DNA of 64,000 nucleotides from contig JAYJMM010000104.1 in assembly GCA_037349105.1 (NCBI GenBank), positions 3,816,001-3,880,000 on the forward strand, given 5' to 3'. Made by a program: the position numbers and the translations under genes. Below the pieces are notes generated by a model. It made no database searches, had not been told where the DNA came from, and saw only the letters and a program-made list of their open reading frames with translations. Each line of letters opens with the position of its first letter. Position 1 is the first letter of the stretch. This stretch comes from Limnomonas spitsbergensis. Taxonomy: Eukaryota; Chlorophyta; Chlorophyceae; Chlamydomonadales. Positions 61,501-64,000 of the stretch are shown here, in pieces.

Positions 61501-62384
61501 CACTATATGTACATTTGCATGTGGTTGTCAGGCTTGAGGTCCTGAGTGTATGTGGGTGGGTGGGTGGGTGGGGGGTGTGGGGTGGGGGGGGGCAATCATG
61601 TCCACACTAGGCACACACTTTAAAGATATTCTCAGGCTTGATGTCCTGATTCTGTGCGTAGGGGGGGTGGGACGGGACAATCATTTTCACACTTGGACCA
61701 AACACTGGGTCCACACTTGCATGATGTTGTCAGGCTTGAAATGCCCCTGAGCAAGGGGAGGGATAGCAGGGCACATACAAAAGCTTCAGCCATGCCCGTT
61801 CACTTTCAGCTCCAGCCATGCCCGTTCACACATGCCCGTTCACACATGCTGGTATGCCTCAAATTGAACGGTGCACCTTGCTCATACCAGTCACACTGAA
61901 CCCTGTGGGTGCATCATGAAAAAAAGTTAGCAGCGGTGTCCACCGCAGGCACACAAACGTGTTTTCCCACCTTGCCCTTTTTTCTATGGACAGCACATCT
62001 CCTTTTCATAATGATTACCTAATTTAGGAGTAACTGCAAAATCTTTATTTCTGGAAATGAGACGATTAAGTGAGGATTGCAGGGTTCAGCCAGCGCCGCT
62101 GGAATTAAGATTGCAGGTCACAGTTTAACCAGTCTAAGTCATTCAGTTCACCAAGTGTTTAGGGTCTAGGGTCTAGGGTTTCAAACCCCTAAGCCCTCCA
62201 CACTGCCACTCACCCTGTGCGCTACAAGGTGTTTAGGGTGTAGGTCTCAAAAACCTAAACTCTAAGCCCTGAACCCTTTACCCTACACCCTGCCACTCAC
62301 CCTGTGCACTACTGGGTGTGGAAGGGTGTGCAGGTAGTGCAATGCGTGAGCTGCCTCAGTCATCCACTGGAGCGCCTCCGAGTC
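55532..62384 (-). CDS. Protein kinase (TKL-like) with a large activation-segment insert, 5' partial
   Basis: Ser/Thr- or dual-type protein kinase domain, C-terminal part. Minus-strand exons seen: 62301-62384, 61068-61172, 58985-59876, 58246-58270, 57441-57467, 56576-56673, 55914-56008, 55532-55678 (stop); phases all join. Seen: LQWMTEAAHALHYLH (helix E), catalytic loop VVHR|DVKPDNIML, KLADFGLHV (Mg-binding), then a ~297-residue Ala/Pro/Ser-rich insert, then LTGATGSAIYMSPEV (the APE position), YNEKVDVFGFGVALYEV, WCWRQDPNDRPGM (subdomain XI) and the tail CGCVVS. The N-lobe with the VAIK Lys lies outside the window or in unseen exons. Catalytic Asp and DFG Asp are present. Two exons are microexons of 25 and 27 nt. 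The upstream (5') boundary is unknown. Confidence 0.88.
55990..56345 (-). repeat. About five copies of a kinase acceptor region
   Basis: Plus-strand ATAGGTCTCTGCATGACAGT then CAGAAGGGGCATG (exon start 56008) is echoed at about 56088, 56147, 56211 and 56268 (e.g. GTAGGTCCCTGGATGGCACA then GCCATAAGGGGCATG). Diverged. Confidence 0.65.
57304..57353. repeat. AT-rich hairpin in a kinase intron
   Basis: ATATATTACACTGGTA at 57304-57319 is exactly complementary to 57338-57353. It lies in the intron 56674-57440. Confidence 0.8.
57468..57665 (-). repeat. Purine-rich degenerate repeats at a microexon acceptor
   Basis: Units like CAGGGGGCACAAGTGAGGGT with AGCAGCA spacers recur about four or five times, beginning at the acceptor of the 27-nt exon (CTAGGGGGCACAAGTAGGG on the plus strand). 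Confidence 0.65.
57985..58145 (-). repeat. Dispersed repeat family copy, reverse, diverged (type A)
   Basis: GATGCAGACCAAACTTGGACC, GTCCGGCCGG and GCCAGTGGGCCAGC in reverse landmark order, in a kinase intron. Confidence 0.5.
60690..60890 (-). repeat. Dispersed repeat family copy, reverse (type A)
   Basis: CGCCCCGCGGCCGCTAAAAG, GGCTGGCTATGTAAGAGGCC, GGCCAGAGGCCAGGGGGTGG and repeated GTAGCTGAAA. Kinase intron 59877-61067. Confidence 0.6.
61150..61760 (-). repeat. ~90-bp array, about 7 copies, of the kinase catalytic-loop exon acceptor
   Basis: Plus-strand TGATGTTGTCCGGCTTGACG then TCCTGAGCAGG spans the start of the exon coding DVKPDNIML (61172) and its acceptor. Copies TGTTGTCAGGTTTGACATCC (about 61245), CTTGTCAGACTTGACGTCCT (61334), TAGCAGGCTTGACGTCCT (61432), GTTGTCAGGCTTGAGGTCCT (61524), CTCAGGCTTGATGTCCTGA (61631) and TTGTCAGGCTTGAAATGCCC (61727) follow, with CACACTTGC spacers. 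Confidence 0.9.
62190..62320 (-). repeat. Duplicated donor of the kinase HR-ending exon
   Basis: Plus-strand CTGCCACTCACCCTGTGCAC then TAC (exon end 62301) is repeated at about 62204 (CTGCCACTCACCCTGTGCGC then TAC), separated by telomere-like GTTTAGGGTG and AACCCTTTACCC tracts. Confidence 0.85.
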
Positions 62385-62580
62385 CTGTGGGCGGGGCAGA
62401 GCAAGGAGTCTACATGGAGCCAGGGTGGCAGGGGAGAGGTGGGTAGGTGAGCGGTGGTAGGGTGTGCAGGTAGTGCGTGAGCTGCCTCCATCATCCACAG
62501 GAGAGCCTCTAGTTCTTGTGGGTGATGAGGGGCAGAGCACGGAGTGTACATCGAGCCAGGGTGGCAGGGGAGAGGTGGTC
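62325..62580 (-). repeat. ~130-bp duplication of a kinase exon and its acceptor
   Basis: The segment GTGTGCAGGTAGTGC...GAGCTGCCTC...CATCCAC (exon 62301-62384) with its acceptor and following GGGCAGAGCA...GAGCCAGGGTGGCAGGGGAG recurs at 62462-62580. The second copy lacks a few bases of the exon and its acceptor reads TTGTGGG instead of CTGTGGG (plus strand). Confidence 0.85.
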
Positions 62581-62889
62581 AGGGGCAGGGACAGGGTCAG
62601 GGCATGCAGTGCAAATCAATATGTGTGGGAAGGGGAGCGGCGGCGAAATGAGTGATTCAGACCCCTTTGGATTGTGAGCTGGCCATACATTGATAGGTAC
62701 CACTGCCGATGTGATCTGCCTCCTCCCATCAATTAAATGTTAAGGGGCCTGAGAATGTTAGAGAAACAGTTTATGAACGATTGTTGACACCAATGTTCGC
62801 CAGTCAAAAATTGAGGTAACTGACTTCGTCGATATTCCCCTTGAAAGCAGCATTCAAATAATTACTTGATACCCTAGGGAAACGTATTC

Positions 62890-63090
62890 AAATAGATGGC
62901 GTTCAGGCTGTACGGCTGTATGGCGTTCAGGCTGTACGGCTGTATGGCGTTCAGGCTGTACGGCTGTATGGCGTTCAGGCTGTACGGCTGTATGGCGTTC
63001 AGGCTGTACGGCTGTATGGCGTTCAGGCTGTACGGCTGTATGACGTTCAGGCTGTACGGCTGTATGGCGTTCAGGCTGTACGGTTATGGT
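62890..63090 (+). repeat. 24-bp x 8 minisatellite
   Basis: Unit ATGGCGTTCAGGCTGTACGG then CTGT; being 24 bp it reads open on both strands as an 8-residue repeat (MAFRLYGC forward). Nearly identical copies, so recent. Upstream of the last visible kinase exon, presumably intronic. Confidence 0.95.
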
Positions 63091-63144
63091 ACGAAACAGC
63101 AATTATGGTTTTGATATGTGCGGGATTCACAAACTAGAGGGTCA

Positions 63145-64000
63145 CCCCCCCCCCCCCCATCCTCCCATCCTCCCCCTCCTCCCATCCTCCCCCCCCCACT
63201 TCCCCATCCTCCCATCCCACCCCCTCCCCATCCTCCCATCCCACCCCCTCCCCATCATCCCATCCCACCCCCTCCCCATCCTCCCATCCCACCCCCTCCC
63301 CATCATCCCATCCCACCCCCTCCCCATCATCCCATCCCACCCCCTCCCCATCATCCCATCCCACGCCCTCCCCATCATCCCATCCCACCCCCTCCCCATC
63401 CTCCCATCCCACCCCCTCCCCATCCTCCCATCCCACCCCCTCCCCATCCTCCCATCCCACCCCCTCCCCATCCTCCCATCCCACCCCCTCCCCATCATCC
63501 CATCCCACCCCCTCCCCATCCTCCCATCCCACCCCCTCCCCATCCTCCCATCCCACCCCCTCCCCATCATCCCATCCCACCCCCTCCCCATCCTCCCATC
63601 CCACCCCCTCCCCATCCTCCCATCCCACCCCCTCCCCATCCTCCCATCCCACCCCCTCCCCATCCTCCCATCCCACCCCCTCCCCATCCTCCCATCCCAC
63701 CCCCTCCCCATCATCCCATCCCACCCCCTCCCCATCATCCCATCCCACCCCCTCCCCATCATCCCATCCCACCCCCTCCCCATCCTCCCATCCCACCCCC
63801 TCCCCATCCTCCCATCCCACCCCCTCCCCATCCTCCCATCCCACCCCCTCCCCATCCTCCCATCCCACCCCCTCCCAATCATCCCATCCCACCCCCTCCC
63901 CATCCTCCCATCCCACCCCCTCCCCATCCTCCCATCCCACCCCCTCCCCATCATCCCATCCCACCCCCTCCCCATCCTCCCATCCCACCCCCTCCCCATC
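63145..64000. repeat. 24-bp C-rich minisatellite, about 35 copies, running off the window
   Basis: Unit CCACCCCCTCCCCATCATCC then CATC with an A/C dimorphism (CATCATCC or CATCCTCC) that varies from unit to unit. The minus strand is G-rich with four G-runs per 24-48 bp. The multiple-of-3 unit keeps long ORFs open ([16 protein letters not shown] repeats); I treat them as non-coding. Confidence 0.95.

Noticed and set aside
63134..63999. 284-residue GEGVGWED repeat protein
   Set aside because: A 24-bp minisatellite keeps all frames open; two overlapping frames give equally long ORFs, there is no start context and no domain.

Overview
This is a nuclear genomic window from a eukaryote, most likely a green alga. 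The evidence is: genes split into many short exons with GT-AG (and at least two GC-AG) introns; a centrin; a plastid-type ABC-F ATPase with an N-terminal transit-like extension; and many scattered plant-type telomere-like motifs (TTTAGGG / CCCTAAA variants). I cannot name the species. No bacterial operon, rRNA, CRISPR array or convincing tRNA was seen.

Layout: (1) 1-5112, + strand, short-chain dehydrogenase/reductase (5' end cut by the window). (2) 5113-8318, a mostly unassigned, partly AT-rich stretch. (3) 8319-11172, - strand, HAD-IIA hydrolase in 5 exons. (4) 11518-14602, + strand, centrin in 6 exons, divergent from the HAD gene. (5) 15573-25913, - strand, IMP dehydrogenase in 10 exons spread over 10 kb. 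(6) 26208-27654, + strand, SGNH/GDSL-like secreted protein with an apparent frameshift. (7) 28669-49307, + strand, plastid-type ABC-F ATPase in 16 exons over 20.6 kb. (8) 50756-55180, - strand, monoacylglycerol-lipase-like alpha/beta hydrolase in 7 exons. (9) 55532-62384 and beyond, - strand, protein kinase (5' end outside the window). Most exon models were checked by hand: phases join exactly and reconstruct conserved motifs. They work as independent housekeeping genes; I see no shared pathway.

The striking property is in the introns. At about 25-30 splice junctions the intron carries extra tandem copies of the junction itself: a few tens of bases of exon edge plus the adjoining splice site and intron flank. 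Copies lie downstream of donors and upstream of acceptors, so the exon body is intact. Copy number runs from 2 to nearly 90. The largest case is a 6.4-kb array of a ~73-bp unit in the ABC-F gene, each unit carrying the acceptor and the first ~24 bases of the next exon. Exon 9 of IMP dehydrogenase is flanked on both sides by arrays grown from its own two ends. Spacers inside many arrays are telomere-like. I regard these exon-edge-seeded minisatellites, with their large stock of decoy splice sites, as the candidate undescribed system here. Long intronic hairpins and a dispersed repeat family found almost only in introns add to the picture.
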